The notes beneath the pieces were generated by a model. That model was given only the letters and a program-made list of their open reading frames with translations, searched no databases and had not been told where the DNA came from. From Streptomyces flaveolus (GTDB lineage Bacteria > Actinomycetota > Actinomycetes > Streptomycetales > Streptomycetaceae): a DNA stretch of 64,000 bases. The stretch lies in assembly GCF_000716535.1 (NCBI RefSeq), contig NZ_JNWV01000039.1:1-64000 (forward strand). The letters run 5' to 3'. The position numbers and the translations under genes were made by a program. Shown here one piece after another: positions 16,410 through 25,507 of this stretch. Numbering within the stretch: the stretch's first letter is position 1; each line of letters begins with the position of its first letter.

Positions 16410-19400
16410 TTGCGCAGACAAGTGAAAAGAGCGGCTGCGGCCACCGTGGCAACGGCCGCAGCAGTCGCCCTCGCAGCGGGTATGACCAGCCCGGCGTCGG
16501 CGAAGCCCGGACGCGCCTCGGTGGCGGCCACCGCCGCCTCGAAGGCCGCCGCCAAGCACCACGTCACCCTGATCACCGGTGACCGCGTCGCCCTCGACGC
16601 CAAGGGCCGTGTCGTCGGTCTGGAGCGGGCCAAGGGCCGCGAGCACATACCCTTCCAGGTCCGCAAGGCCTCCGGACACACGCTGGTCATCCCCGCCGAC
16701 GCGGCCCACCTGGTCGCCTCCGGCACGCTGGACCAGCGCCTGTTCGACATCACCGAGCTGAACAAGGCCGCCACCCGCAAGGCTCAGAAGAACGGCCTGA
16801 AGGTCATCGTCGGCTACCGCGGCTCCGCGACCGCCGCCAAGGCCGACGTCCGGGACGCGGGCACCCTGCGCCGCAGCCTGAAGGCGCTCAACGCAGACGC
16901 CGTGCAGACGCCGGTCGAGGACACCGCCGAACTGTGGGACGCCGTCACCAACGGCGACCGGACGGCCTCCGGCATCGCGCACGTCTGGCTCGACGGCGTC
17001 CGCAAGGCCGCCCTCGACAAGTCCGTGCCGCAGATCGGCGCCCCCACCGCGTGGGCCGCCGGCTACACCGGCAAGGGCGTGAAGGTCGCCGTCCTGGACA
17101 CCGGTGTGGACACCAGCCACCCGGACCTCAAGGACCAGGTGATCGAGTCCAAGAACTTCACCCCCGCCGCCGACGCCACCGACCACTTCGGGCACGGCAC
17201 GCACGTCGCCTCCATCGTGGCCGGCACCGGCGCCAAGTCGGGCGGCAAGTACAAGGGTGTGGCCCCGGACGCCAAGCTCCTCAACGGCAAGGTCCTCGAC
17301 GACACCGGCTCCGGTGACGACTCCGGCATCCTCGCCGGCATGGAGTGGGCGGCCTCCCAGGGCGCCGACGTCATCAACCTGAGCCTCGGCGGTTACGACA
17401 CCCCCGAGGTCGACCCGCTCGAAGCCGAGGTCAACAAGCTCTCCGCCGAGAAGGGCATCCTGTTCGCGATCGCCGCGGGCAACGAGGGCCCCCAGTCGAT
17501 CGGTTCGCCGGGCAGCGCGGACGCCGCGCTCACCGTCGGCGCCGTCGACGACAAGGACAAGCTGGCCGACTTCTCCTCCACCGGCCCGCGCGCCGGCGAC
17601 GGCGCCATCAAGCCGGACGTCACCGCACCGGGCGTGGACATCACCGCCGCCGCGGCCAAGGGCAGCGTCATCGACGAGGAGGTCGGCGAGAAGCCCGAGG
17701 GCTACCTGACCATCTCCGGCACCTCGATGGCCACCCCGCACGTCGCGGGCGCCGCCGCCATCCTGAAGCAGGAGCACCCCGACTGGGGCTACGCCGAGCT
17801 GAAGGGCGCCCTGACCGGCTCCACCAAGGGCGGCAAGTACACCCCGTTCCAGCAGGGCTCGGGCCGCATCCAGGTCGACAAGGCCATCAAGCAGTCGATC
17901 GTCGCCGACCCGGTGTCGGTGAGCTTCGGCGTGCAGCAGTGGCCGCACACCGACGACAAGCCCGTCACCAAGAAGCTGACGTACCGCAACCTCGGCGACA
18001 AGGACGTCACGCTCACCCTGAGCAGCACCGCCACCAACCCCAAGGGCGCGGCGGCCCCGGCCGGCTTCTTCAAGCTCGGCGCGACGACGGTGACCGTCCC
18101 GGCGCACGGCACGGCCTCGGCCGACTTCACCGTCGACACCAAGCTGGGCGGCACCGTCGACGGCGCCTACTCGGCGTACGTCACGGCGACGGGCGGCGGC
18201 CAGACCGTCCGCACGGCCGCCGCTGTGCAGCGCGAGGTGGAGTCGTACGACCTCACCCTGAAGTTCATCGGCCGCGACGGCAAGCCGGCCCCGTACTACA
18301 GCGCCGACGTCAGCGGCGTGGCGGGCCTGGCCAACGGCGTCTGGCTGAACCCGTACGACAAGTCCGGCACGGTGAAGGTGCGCGCGCCCAAGGGCACGTA
18401 CATCCTCAACACCTCCCTGTACGGCGACCCCCAGGACTCGTCCAAGGGCATCGACTGGATCGCGCAGCCGAAGCTGACCGTCGACAAGAAGCAGACGATC
18501 ACCATCGACGCGCGCAAGGCCAAGCCGGTGGACATCACCGTTCCGGCCTCGGGCGTGAAGTCCGAGTTCGCCTCGCCGGAGTACGACGTCACCATCGGCG
18601 ACGGCCAGTACGGCTACGGCTGGTTCCTCGACTCGTACAAGAACTTCCACACCGCCCACCTGGGCCCGCAGCTGCCCGCCGGGACGCTGTGGCAGCAGTG
18701 GGACGGCCACTGGAGCAAGGGCGCGACCGAGGAGTACGACGTCACCTCCGGCGGCGCCGTCAAGCAGCTCGCCACCGGCTTCACCAAGCACTACAAGGCG
18801 AGCGAACTCGCCACGGTGAAGGCCCGGCTGGGCGCGGCGGCGAGCGGCAAGAAGGGCACGATCGACGCGGTGGGCTGGCTGCCCGGCAGCACCGGCGCCT
18901 CCTCCATCGGCATCCCGCAGAAGCTGCCCGGCACCCGCACCCTGCACCTGTCCGCCACGGGCGGCGTGAAGTGGGAGCTGGAATTCCAGCAGAACGGCGG
19001 GGTCGACCAGGACGGCTTCCCGGTCCCCGAGGCCGGCTACGGGCTCGGCCCGTTCACCTTCAAGGGCGGCCAGACCTACTCCAAGACGGTCAACACCGCC
19101 GTCTTCGGCCCGCACCTCAACAAGGACTACGGCCTGTTCCGCGACGGCAACGAGATCTTCGGTTCGCTGCCGCTGTTCGCCGACTCCGGCAAGCACGCCG
19201 GGTCCTCGGTGTTCACCTCGGCGAACACCACGCTGTACCGCAACGGCACCAAGGTCGGCTCGAACACCGACCCGCTGTTCGGTGAGAAGACCTTCAAGGT
19301 GCCGGCCGGTGACGCCGCCTACAAGCTGACCACCTCGGTCAAGCGGTCCGCGAAGGTGTCGGAGGCCTCGACGCGCATCGACGCGGCCTGGACCTTCCGT

Positions 19401-19727
19401 TCGAAGAAGCCGGCGGACTTCGTCCAGCTCCCCGCCTCGGCGCTGCACTTCGGCGCCACGACCGGCCTCGACAGCCGTGTCACGGCCGGCAAGACCGTCA
19501 CCTTCCCGGTCACCGTGGAGGGCTCCGCCGCCGGCGGCAACCTGAAGTCCCTCGCCGTCTACGTCTCCTACGACGGCAAGAACTTCAAGAAGGTCACCGT
19601 CAAGAACGGCAAGATCACCGTCAAGAACCCGGCGAAGAACAAGGCGATCTCGTTCCGCGCCAACATCACCGACAAGAAGGGCAACACGTCGGCGATCACG
19701 ATCTACAACGCGTACTTCGGCAAGTAG
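16410..19727 (+). CDS. Large secreted subtilisin-family (S8) serine protease
   Basis: 1105 residues from TTG 16410, right after GGGGGAGAAC; GTG 16422 is the alternative. Signal peptide with AAAVALAAGMTSPASA and probable cleavage after ASA. A propeptide-like region to about residue 190, then an S8 catalytic domain with the full triad: Asp230 in VAVLDTGVDTSHPDL, His262 in HFGHGTHVAS, Ser439 in GTSMATPHVAGA. About 600 residues of beta-rich C-terminal domains follow, possibly Fn3/Ig-like, with no sortase or membrane anchor. It should be a secreted broad-range protease. It stands alone, with a strong terminator after it. The architecture resembles the long subtilases common in Streptomyces. Confidence 0.93.
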   Translation: MRRQVKRAAAATVATAAAVALAAGMTSPASAKPGRASVAATAASKAAAKHHVTLITGDRVALDAKGRVVGLERAKGREHIPFQVRKASGHTLVIPADAAHLVASGTLDQRLFDITELNKAATRKAQKNGLKVIVGYRGSATAAKADVRDAGTLRRSLKALNADAVQTPVEDTAELWDAVTNGDRTASGIAHVWLDGVRKAALDKSVPQIGAPTAWAAGYTGKGVKVAVLDTGVDTSHPDLKDQVIESKNFTPAADATDHFGHGTHVASIVAGTGAKSGGKYKGVAPDAKLLNGKVLDDTGSGDDSGILAGMEWAASQGADVINLSLGGYDTPEVDPLEAEVNKLSAEKGILFAIAAGNEGPQSIGSPGSADAALTVGAVDDKDKLADFSSTGPRAGDGAIKPDVTAPGVDITAAAAKGSVIDEEVGEKPEGYLTISGTSMATPHVAGAAAILKQEHPDWGYAELKGALTGSTKGGKYTPFQQGSGRIQVDKAIKQSIVADPVSVSFGVQQWPHTDDKPVTKKLTYRNLGDKDVTLTLSSTATNPKGAAAPAGFFKLGATTVTVPAHGTASADFTVDTKLGGTVDGAYSAYVTATGGGQTVRTAAAVQREVESYDLTLKFIGRDGKPAPYYSADVSGVAGLANGVWLNPYDKSGTVKVRAPKGTYILNTSLYGDPQDSSKGIDWIAQPKLTVDKKQTITIDARKAKPVDITVPASGVKSEFASPEYDVTIGDGQYGYGWFLDSYKNFHTAHLGPQLPAGTLWQQWDGHWSKGATEEYDVTSGGAVKQLATGFTKHYKASELATVKARLGAAASGKKGTIDAVGWLPGSTGASSIGIPQKLPGTRTLHLSATGGVKWELEFQQNGGVDQDGFPVPEAGYGLGPFTFKGGQTYSKTVNTAVFGPHLNKDYGLFRDGNEIFGSLPLFADSGKHAGSSVFTSANTTLYRNGTKVGSNTDPLFGEKTFKVPAGDAAYKLTTSVKRSAKVSEASTRIDAAWTFRSKKPADFVQLPASALHFGATTGLDSRVTAGKTVTFPVTVEGSAAGGNLKSLAVYVSYDGKNFKKVTVKNGKITVKNPAKNKAISFRANITDKKGNTSAITIYNAYFGK

Positions 19728-19760
19728 GCCGCAGCGCGGTGGACCGCAACGCTCCTTGAC

Positions 19761-19798
19761 GAGGGGTGCACCGGAGGAAAGCCTCCGGTGCACCCCTC
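19761..19798. terminator. Bidirectional terminator between the subtilase and XRE regulator genes
   Basis: 17-bp perfect stem GAGGGGTGCACCGGAGG / CCTCCGGTGCACCCCTC with loop AAAG. The stop codon of the convergent XRE gene sits inside its right edge. Confidence 0.93.
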
Positions 19799-20705
19799 AT
19801 CGCGTTGCCGTGCGGGTCGCGTCGGCGCCCCAGCTGGCGAGGAGACGCAGGGAGTCCGCGGAGGCGGAGTCCGGGTCGGCGTGATAGGTGACCATGGACT
19901 GCTCCGAGCCGTCCGTCAGGCGGAAGCTCTCGAAGTTCAGAGCCAGATCGCCCACCAGCGGGTGGTGCAGGTACTTGACGCCATGGCTCTTCTCCTTGAC
20001 GTCGTGCGTGGCCCACAGCCGGCGGAACTCCCCGCTCTTGACGGACAGCTCACCCACCAGAGCCGACAGACGCGCGTCGTCCGGATCGCAGCCCGCGTCC
20101 ATGCGCAGGGCGCACACGATGTCGATCGCCTTCTGCTCCCAGTCGACGAACAGCTCGCGGTACTCGGGGCGCAGGAAGACCAGCCGCGCCCAGTTGCGCT
20201 CACCGGGCGGCAGCTTCCCCCAGTCACCGAAGAGGGCCGCCGCCATCCGGTTCCAGGCGAGGATCTCCGAGCGCCGGCCCACGACGTAGGCCGGTACGCC
20301 GTCCATGGTGTCCAGCAGGTGCCGCAGCACCGCCCGCACCTGCTGCTGCCGTGCCACCGGCTTCTTCTTGAGCGTCTTCGGCTTGGCCAGGTGGGTCAGG
20401 TGCGCGTGCTCGGCGTCCGTCAGCCGCAGCGCCCGGGCGATCGAGTCCAGCACCTCGGCCGAGACGTTCCGGCCGTTGCCCTGCTCGAGGCGGGTGTAGT
20501 ACGCCACCGACACCCCGGCGAGCTGCGCCAGCTCCTCGCGGCGCAGCCCCGGCACCCGGCGGTGCCGTCCGAAGTCGGCCAGTCCCACGTCCTCGGGCTT
20601 CAGCCGGGCCCGCCGGCTGCGCAGGAACTCGCTCAGCTCCGCCCGCCGGTCCAGGGGCCGGCCGGTGGCCACGCTTGCGTCCGGCTGCTCGTCCCTGCTG
20701 TCCAT
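19797..20705 (-). CDS. XRE-family regulator with MmyB-like ligand-binding domain
   Basis: 302 residues. Helix-turn-helix near residues 20-85: ELSEFLRSRRARLKPEDVGL, then VPGLRREELAQLAGVSVAYYTRLEQG, very typical of the Streptomyces XRE/MmyB group. The C-terminal 180 residues match the MmyB-like PAS-type ligand-binding domain (VPAYVVGRRSEILAWNRMAAAL). Genes of this family are usually divergent from the short-chain or zinc dehydrogenase they control, and here an alcohol dehydrogenase starts 171 bp away in the opposite direction. Control of that gene is therefore likely, though inferred. Confidence 0.92.
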   Translation of the reverse strand: MDSRDEQPDASVATGRPLDRRAELSEFLRSRRARLKPEDVGLADFGRHRRVPGLRREELAQLAGVSVAYYTRLEQGNGRNVSAEVLDSIARALRLTDAEHAHLTHLAKPKTLKKKPVARQQQVRAVLRHLLDTMDGVPAYVVGRRSEILAWNRMAAALFGDWGKLPPGERNWARLVFLRPEYRELFVDWEQKAIDIVCALRMDAGCDPDDARLSALVGELSVKSGEFRRLWATHDVKEKSHGVKYLHHPLVGDLALNFESFRLTDGSEQSMVTYHADPDSASADSLRLLASWGADATRTATR

Positions 20706-20875
20706 ACGTCCAGTATTCCTGGTCGTAGGCCCCCGAGCCTGACCCCGCCGGTGGTAGGCACGGCGGTCGTACGCAAAGGCGTGGTCTGGGTGGACGGCTC
20801 CTCGCGCGGCAGGCTCGACGCCGTGCCCGGCAGTAAGGCAGCCGGGCGCGGAATCCCCCGCTAGGAGATCCCGGC

Positions 20876-21916
20876 ATGACCACTGTTGCTGCGTACGCCG
20901 CGCCCGCCGCGAAGGCCCCGCTGGAGCGGACGACCATCGAGCGACGCGCGGTCGGCGAGTTCGACGTCCTGATCGACATCAAGTTCTCAGGCATCTGCCA
21001 CTCCGACATCCACCAGGCCCGCGAGGGCTGGGGCGAGGCGATCTTCCCGATGGTCCCCGGCCACGAGATCGCGGGCGTGGTCGCCGAGGTCGGCCCCGGC
21101 GTGACCAAGTTCCAGGTCGGCGATCGCGTCGGGGTCGGCTGCATGGTCGACTCCTGCCGCGAGTGCGAGAACTGCCTGCGAGGCGAGGAGCAGTACTGCC
21201 TCAACGGCCTGGTCGGCACCTACAACGCCGTCGGCAAGGACGGCCGGCCCACCTACGGCGGCTACTCCGAGAAGATCGTCGTCGACGAGAACTACGTCGT
21301 CCGCATCCCCGACGGGCTCTCCCTGGACGTCGCCGCGCCGCTGCTCTGCGCCGGCATCACCACGTACTCGCCGCTGAACCACTGGAACGCGGGCCCCGGC
21401 AAGAAGGTCGCGGTCGTCGGCCTCGGCGGTCTCGGCCACATGGCCGTCAAGATCGCGCACGCCATGGGCGCCGAGGTGACGGTCCTCTCCCAGTCCCTGC
21501 GCAAGAAGGACGACGGCCTCAAGCTGGGCGCCGACCACTACTACGCCACCAGCGACCCGAAGACCTTCGAGGAGCTGGCCGGCACCTTCGACCTGATCGT
21601 GTCCACCGTGTCCGCGCCGATGGACTTCGGCGCCCTGCTGTCACTGCTGAAGACGGACGGCGCCCTGGTCAACGTGGGCGCCCCCGAGGAGCCCATCGCG
21701 TTCAACCTCTTCTCGTTGATCGGCGGCCGCAAGACGCTCGCCGGCTCCATGATCGGCGGCATCCGCGAGACCCAGGAGATGCTGGACTTCTGCGCCGAGC
21801 ACGGCATCGGCGCCGAGATCGAGCTGATCGACGCGGCCGAGGTCAACGAGGCGTACGAGCGGGTACTGGCGAGCGACGTCCGCTACCGCTTCGTGATCGA
21901 CGCGGCCACGATCTGA
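20876..21916 (+). CDS. Zinc-dependent alcohol dehydrogenase, CAD/YahK type (NAD(P)-dependent)
   Basis: 346 residues. Catalytic zinc ligands: Cys in FSGICHSD, and His-Glu in PGHEIAG. Structural zinc cysteines: [20 protein letters not shown]. Rossmann motif [15 protein letters not shown] (GxGxxG), followed by [20 protein letters not shown]; Ser-Gln-Ser after the second beta strand suggests NADP(H) preference as in cinnamyl-alcohol-dehydrogenase-like enzymes. It reduces aldehydes to alcohols or the reverse. AGGAGATCCCGGC precedes ATG. Divergent from the XRE regulator gene, a common aldehyde/redox-response pair in Streptomyces. Confidence 0.93.
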   Translation: MTTVAAYAAPAAKAPLERTTIERRAVGEFDVLIDIKFSGICHSDIHQAREGWGEAIFPMVPGHEIAGVVAEVGPGVTKFQVGDRVGVGCMVDSCRECENCLRGEEQYCLNGLVGTYNAVGKDGRPTYGGYSEKIVVDENYVVRIPDGLSLDVAAPLLCAGITTYSPLNHWNAGPGKKVAVVGLGGLGHMAVKIAHAMGAEVTVLSQSLRKKDDGLKLGADHYYATSDPKTFEELAGTFDLIVSTVSAPMDFGALLSLLKTDGALVNVGAPEEPIAFNLFSLIGGRKTLAGSMIGGIRETQEMLDFCAEHGIGAEIELIDAAEVNEAYERVLASDVRYRFVIDAATI

Positions 21917-21967
21917 CTCCGTCGGCCGGGGCGGGGCCGGGGCCGGGGCGGGGGCGCGGCCGGCCGG

Positions 21968-22043
21968 GGTTCGGCGGCTCAGCGGCTGGTGTCCGACGGT
22001 GGACCGTGGCTGAGGTTCGGCGGCTCAGCGGCCGGTGTCCGAC
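21968..22043. repeat. Tandem direct duplication of a 30-bp segment
   Basis: A 30-base segment beginning GGTTCGGCGGCTCAGCGG occurs at 21968-21997 and again at 22014-22043 (46-base period), with one mismatch (CTGG/CCGG). Non-coding, downstream of the alcohol dehydrogenase. Confidence 0.85.
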
Positions 22044-22059
22044 CGTCGGCTGACCCGAG

Positions 22060-22270
22060 CTTGGGTGGGGTCCCGCTTCTGGGCGGGGTCCCGTTTTCGG
22101 GCGGGGTTCCATTGCTGGGCCGGGGGCCCGTACCCAGGTGGGGTTTCCTTCCCGGGGGGCCATTTCTTGGGCGGCGTTCCGTTCCCGGGGGCCCGTTCCT
22201 GGGCGGAGTTCCGTGCCTGGGCTGGGGGCACGTCCCCGGGCGCGTTCCCGTCCCCGGGCGTCGGCGGCCG
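22060..22270. repeat. Degenerate approximately 18-bp tandem repeat array
   Basis: Imperfect units close to GGGCGGGGTTCCGTTCCT follow each other, some expanded by GGGGGCCCG inserts. Clear 18-base units start near 22081, 22099 and 22201. Together with the duplication at 21968 it fills most of the 516-base gap between the alcohol dehydrogenase and the S51 peptidase gene. All six frames look like shadows, so it is non-coding. Confidence 0.7.
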
Positions 22271-22432
22271 GGCGACCCACGCCGCCCGCACCAGGCCCGC
22301 CACACAGCCGGCCGGCCTCACCGCCCGCGCATGCCTCCAGCCGTTCGGGTTTCCGGTGAGCCACGGCCTGGCCTGCTCGGCCGCGTCCGGCTCGTCGGCG
22401 GTGCCATGCCGGCGGTGCCCGACCCACCCGCG

Positions 22433-23158
22433 CTACTCCACCCCGAAGCCGTCCCCGGTGCCGTAGGCCCGCACCACCACGCCGCCGTCCGCGGCGGGCC
22501 GCACCACGTGCACCCGGCCGGCCCCCGTCACCCGGGCCTCGCCGTCTCCCACCGTGAGCAGCGTGTTCTCGTCCACGGCCACCCCGTACGGCGCCTCCCC
22601 CCGCGCGACCGCCGCGACCAGCCGCGCCAGCGTGCCCCACTGGGCCGCGTGCACGTCCACCGCGAACGGCACCAGGCCGAGCCCCGGCCGTACCTCGATC
22701 TCCGCCAGATCCTCCCCGGTCTCCTCCGGGCACACCGGAACCCCGTCCAGCAGCCACCCGCCGACCACGGCCCGCCGCGCGGCCACGGCGGCACCGGCGG
22801 AGAAACCGGCGTACGGCATCCCGCGCGCGGCCAGCAGCGCCGGCAGCCGCTCCAGGCAGTCCGCGAGCGCGTCCTGGTACGCGGGCGTGAGCCCACCGCA
22901 CACCAGCAGCCCGTCGATCCCGTCCAGCACGGCCTCCGGCTCGAACCGGCCGCCGAGCGGCACGAGCAACGGCACCGGCGTGCACGGCGGCCCCGCCTTC
23001 CGCAGCGCCGCCGTGTACCGCTCGAACTGCGCGGCCCCGTCCCCCTCGTCGAGGATCAGACACCCGACCCGCCGCTCACCACCCAGCTCCCGCAGGAACG
23101 GCTCGTACACCTCCGGGTGGTCCCAGCCCCCACCGACGAGAAAAACCCGACTGCCCAT
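22433..23158 (-). CDS. Peptidase S51 (dipeptidase E / cyanophycinase-like) family protein
   Basis: 241 residues. Opens MGSRVFLVGGGWDHP, and has LLVCGGLTPAYQDAL and the nucleophile elbow YAGFSAGAAVAARRAV (Ser in GFSAGA), with a later GLGLVPFAVDVH region that supplies the His. This is the class-I glutamine-amidotransferase-like fold of S51 serine peptidases such as PepE and cyanophycinase. Substrate unknown; family members cleave Asp-X dipeptides or cyanophycin-like polymers. It lies between a repeat array and the low-GC helicase cassette, so it may mark the left edge of the accessory stretch. The Arg/Ala/Gly-rich codon use is ordinary Streptomyces. Confidence 0.85.
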   Translation of the reverse strand: MGSRVFLVGGGWDHPEVYEPFLRELGGERRVGCLILDEGDGAAQFERYTAALRKAGPPCTPVPLLVPLGGRFEPEAVLDGIDGLLVCGGLTPAYQDALADCLERLPALLAARGMPYAGFSAGAAVAARRAVVGGWLLDGVPVCPEETGEDLAEIEVRPGLGLVPFAVDVHAAQWGTLARLVAAVARGEAPYGVAVDENTLLTVGDGEARVTGAGRVHVVRPAADGGVVVRAYGTGDGFGVE

Positions 23159-23278
23159 GCGCTCCCCTTCGCTCCTTGCCGATCCCTCTCGACACGAGGG
23201 GCGAATCTACGGTGCGGAACCGGGAGCCGTCGCCCGAATTAGCCGCCGTCCGCCGGACATCCCGGGCTGCACGGCGTG

Positions 23279-25507
23279 CTAGACGCGACTTCCCTGGTCC
23301 AATTCCATCAGGTGGTTGTTGATCGCCCGGAGAAGGACCTCGGGCGCCCCGCCGTCGTCATCTTCGTTGACGAAGACACGTACCTCTCCTTGTGCGCGGC
23401 TGAGCGCAAGGTACAGAAGTGACAGATACCTGATGCGTTCATTGGCGGTCGGAGCGGACGTGTTCAGATCCGGTATGCCGGCTACGAGCACCGCGTCGAA
23501 CTGAAGCCCCGCCAAGTACTCCGCCGTCCCGACGACGAGTCCCCGACGCCGGTATCCCAGACCTTCGATGTCGGAACGACCGGAGACAGTGGACACATGG
23601 AACTTACCGGAGTGGCCGATCCGCGACGCGAGCCTGCTGAACCTCGGCCACTGGCGGAAGTCGACCACCGCGAGCGCCAGCCGGCCCGATGGGTACAGGT
23701 CCTGCACCGCGCGGACGATGTCGTCCTCCTCGCCCGTACGGGAAGCCGCCGAGATCAGGCGCGGCAGGGAGCCGTCCGCTTGGGCCGACTCCACTCGGGT
23801 GAAGTCGATGTCCCACTCCTGCCCGAGGTTGAGGGTCGGGAACTCGTAGTGCACGTGCTTGATGAGTTCGAGAATCTGCGGCGTGAATCGGTGGATCGTC
23901 GTGAGCTCGAAGTTCGTGACGTCGCCGAGTCCGTCGTCCGCCGACGCCCCACTCGACGACCTGGTTTCGTCGGCAGCCAAACCGATGAAGGCCTCGGACG
24001 GTGACTGCCGAGGATCCATGGCCATGAAAACGCGGGGGTAGACGGACGTGTCACGGGTGAGGTAGTGGAGCACTTGCCGCTCCAGCGGGCTGAACAGGTG
24101 GAACTCATCCACGAACACGAGGTCGTAGCCCTGGACCCGGCGTGCGCGATTCCAGGTGTTCGTCGACAGATGGATCAGGAAGTCCGCGAGCACCTGATCG
24201 GACGTGGTGAGTGAGCGCTCGTCGAGACTCGCCCAATAGCGGGTGTACAACTCGAAGACGACACGCAGGTCTTCCCGTGTGTTGAGAGGCAGCATCCAGG
24301 ACGCGCGCGGAATCTGGAAGTACCGCAAATCCGACCCCGCTCCCGGAAAGATGGCCGCAGCGCCGATGACCGATCCGAACTCGATGAGTAGATCCCAGGC
24401 GAGCGCGCGCCGTTCGGCGTCGTCTGTCGAGTCGAACCTTGTGCGAAGACCTTCGCTCACACGCCCTCTGTAGGTGATCCAGTCACCGGTGATGAATTCG
24501 TCCAGTACCTCCTGGATCTCGTCGAGCTGAGCCTGTTTGCCGCTGAGGCTGTCCTCTCCGATCAAACTGAACCCGGAGGACACGTCCTGAACGTACTGGG
24601 GAGAGATCATCTTGGCGATTTCGAGCAGGGGGAAGACATCGATCTCGTGCAGCAGACCGAGACCCATCGAGTCGATGGAGTCCGAGATCTGAGCAGCCAG
24701 TGCCCAGCTATGGGTCACGATGAGAACGCGTACACCCCCTCCCGCTTCACGGGCTTTGAGGATCTCCCGGATCGCCTTCAGCGTCAGGGCGAGTGTCTTG
24801 CCGGATCCCGCCGGGCCGCGGAGCCGGATCGACTTGTCCGTGTCCGCGTCGATGAAGGCACGCTGCTCCTTGCTGATGGCCCCCAGCCACTGCTGGTAGG
24901 TCCAGCCCTTGGTCGTCGACTGTTCGAGTGCGGGAAGGCTCATCTCGACATCGGCGGGCTGCGAGCGCACCTGTGCGAAGTGTTCCCGGGCGGCTGCGAC
25001 GGCCTGTGGCCAGACGGCGCCGAGATCGGGCGCCAGCGGTCGCCGGGAGTCGAACTCTTCCAGCGTCGATTTGTTGTCCGACGTGGTGGTCGTCCAGAAG
25101 ATGATGTCGGCCCGATCACCGGGAGCTACTTCCGTGATCCATCGGCTCGAATGGGTGTCGATCTTCGACGTCGCCCGGAAAGCTATGTAGTTGTTGAACT
25201 TGTACTGGTGCCACTGCCGCGGAAGGGAAAGCGGTCCTGGAGTCCTGGCTCGCTCGGCGAAACTCTTCATCCGGCTCAGAACGTCTCTTCTCAGACTGAC
25301 GAGATGCTCCGGGACGAAGGGCTCCCTCGTGTTCTGTTCGCGCATGACGATGATGCGCTGGACTCCTTCGTCGTCATCCGCGGCGAGCAGGAGGTCCACT
25401 TCCGCGGCGCTGAATGCGAAGAGGACTGGTGATGACGAGACGGCCTCAGGGGACAGGCCGGTTGCAAGCTCACTCAGCGCACGGACGGTCGTGACCAAGG
25501 GCTTCAT
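23279..25507 (-). CDS. UvrD-like SF1 helicase/ATPase of an accessory two-gene cassette
   Basis: 742 residues. An unassigned N-terminal region of about 200 residues with a beta-rich stretch (FNNYIAFRATSKIDTHSSRW) precedes an SF1 core: Walker A RLRGPAGSGKTLALTLKA (about 228-245), motif Ia VLIVTHSWALA, motif II YDLVFVDEFHLFSP (about 465), motif III FMAMDPRQSPSEAF, motif IV TIHRFTPQILELIK, motif V LVVGTAEYLAGLQFDAVLV, motif VI LSLLYLALSRAQGEVRVF. Motif II reads DEFH where UvrD has DExQ, an unusual substitution. GC is visibly lower than in neighbouring genes. Its ATG overlaps the upstream gene's stop by 4 bp (ATGA), so the two are translationally coupled. A defence or DNA-repair role is inference. 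Confidence 0.85.
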   Translation of the reverse strand: MKPLVTTVRALSELATGLSPEAVSSSPVLFAFSAAEVDLLLAADDDEGVQRIIVMREQNTREPFVPEHLVSLRRDVLSRMKSFAERARTPGPLSLPRQWHQYKFNNYIAFRATSKIDTHSSRWITEVAPGDRADIIFWTTTTSDNKSTLEEFDSRRPLAPDLGAVWPQAVAAAREHFAQVRSQPADVEMSLPALEQSTTKGWTYQQWLGAISKEQRAFIDADTDKSIRLRGPAGSGKTLALTLKAIREILKAREAGGGVRVLIVTHSWALAAQISDSIDSMGLGLLHEIDVFPLLEIAKMISPQYVQDVSSGFSLIGEDSLSGKQAQLDEIQEVLDEFITGDWITYRGRVSEGLRTRFDSTDDAERRALAWDLLIEFGSVIGAAAIFPGAGSDLRYFQIPRASWMLPLNTREDLRVVFELYTRYWASLDERSLTTSDQVLADFLIHLSTNTWNRARRVQGYDLVFVDEFHLFSPLERQVLHYLTRDTSVYPRVFMAMDPRQSPSEAFIGLAADETRSSSGASADDGLGDVTNFELTTIHRFTPQILELIKHVHYEFPTLNLGQEWDIDFTRVESAQADGSLPRLISAASRTGEEDDIVRAVQDLYPSGRLALAVVDFRQWPRFSRLASRIGHSGKFHVSTVSGRSDIEGLGYRRRGLVVGTAEYLAGLQFDAVLVAGIPDLNTSAPTANERIRYLSLLYLALSRAQGEVRVFVNEDDDGGAPEVLLRAINNHLMELDQGSRV

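Noticed and set aside
16299..19793. 1164-codon open frame opposite the subtilase
   Set aside because: Antisense to a clear secreted protease with an intact catalytic triad; composition is typical of a shadow.
22060..22270. CRISPR array
   Set aside because: Units are contiguous and degenerate with no unique spacers, and there are no cas genes.
21843..23063. 406-codon frame across the repeats and S51 peptidase
   Set aside because: Tandem repeats translate into low-complexity sequence; the S51 frame is the real gene.
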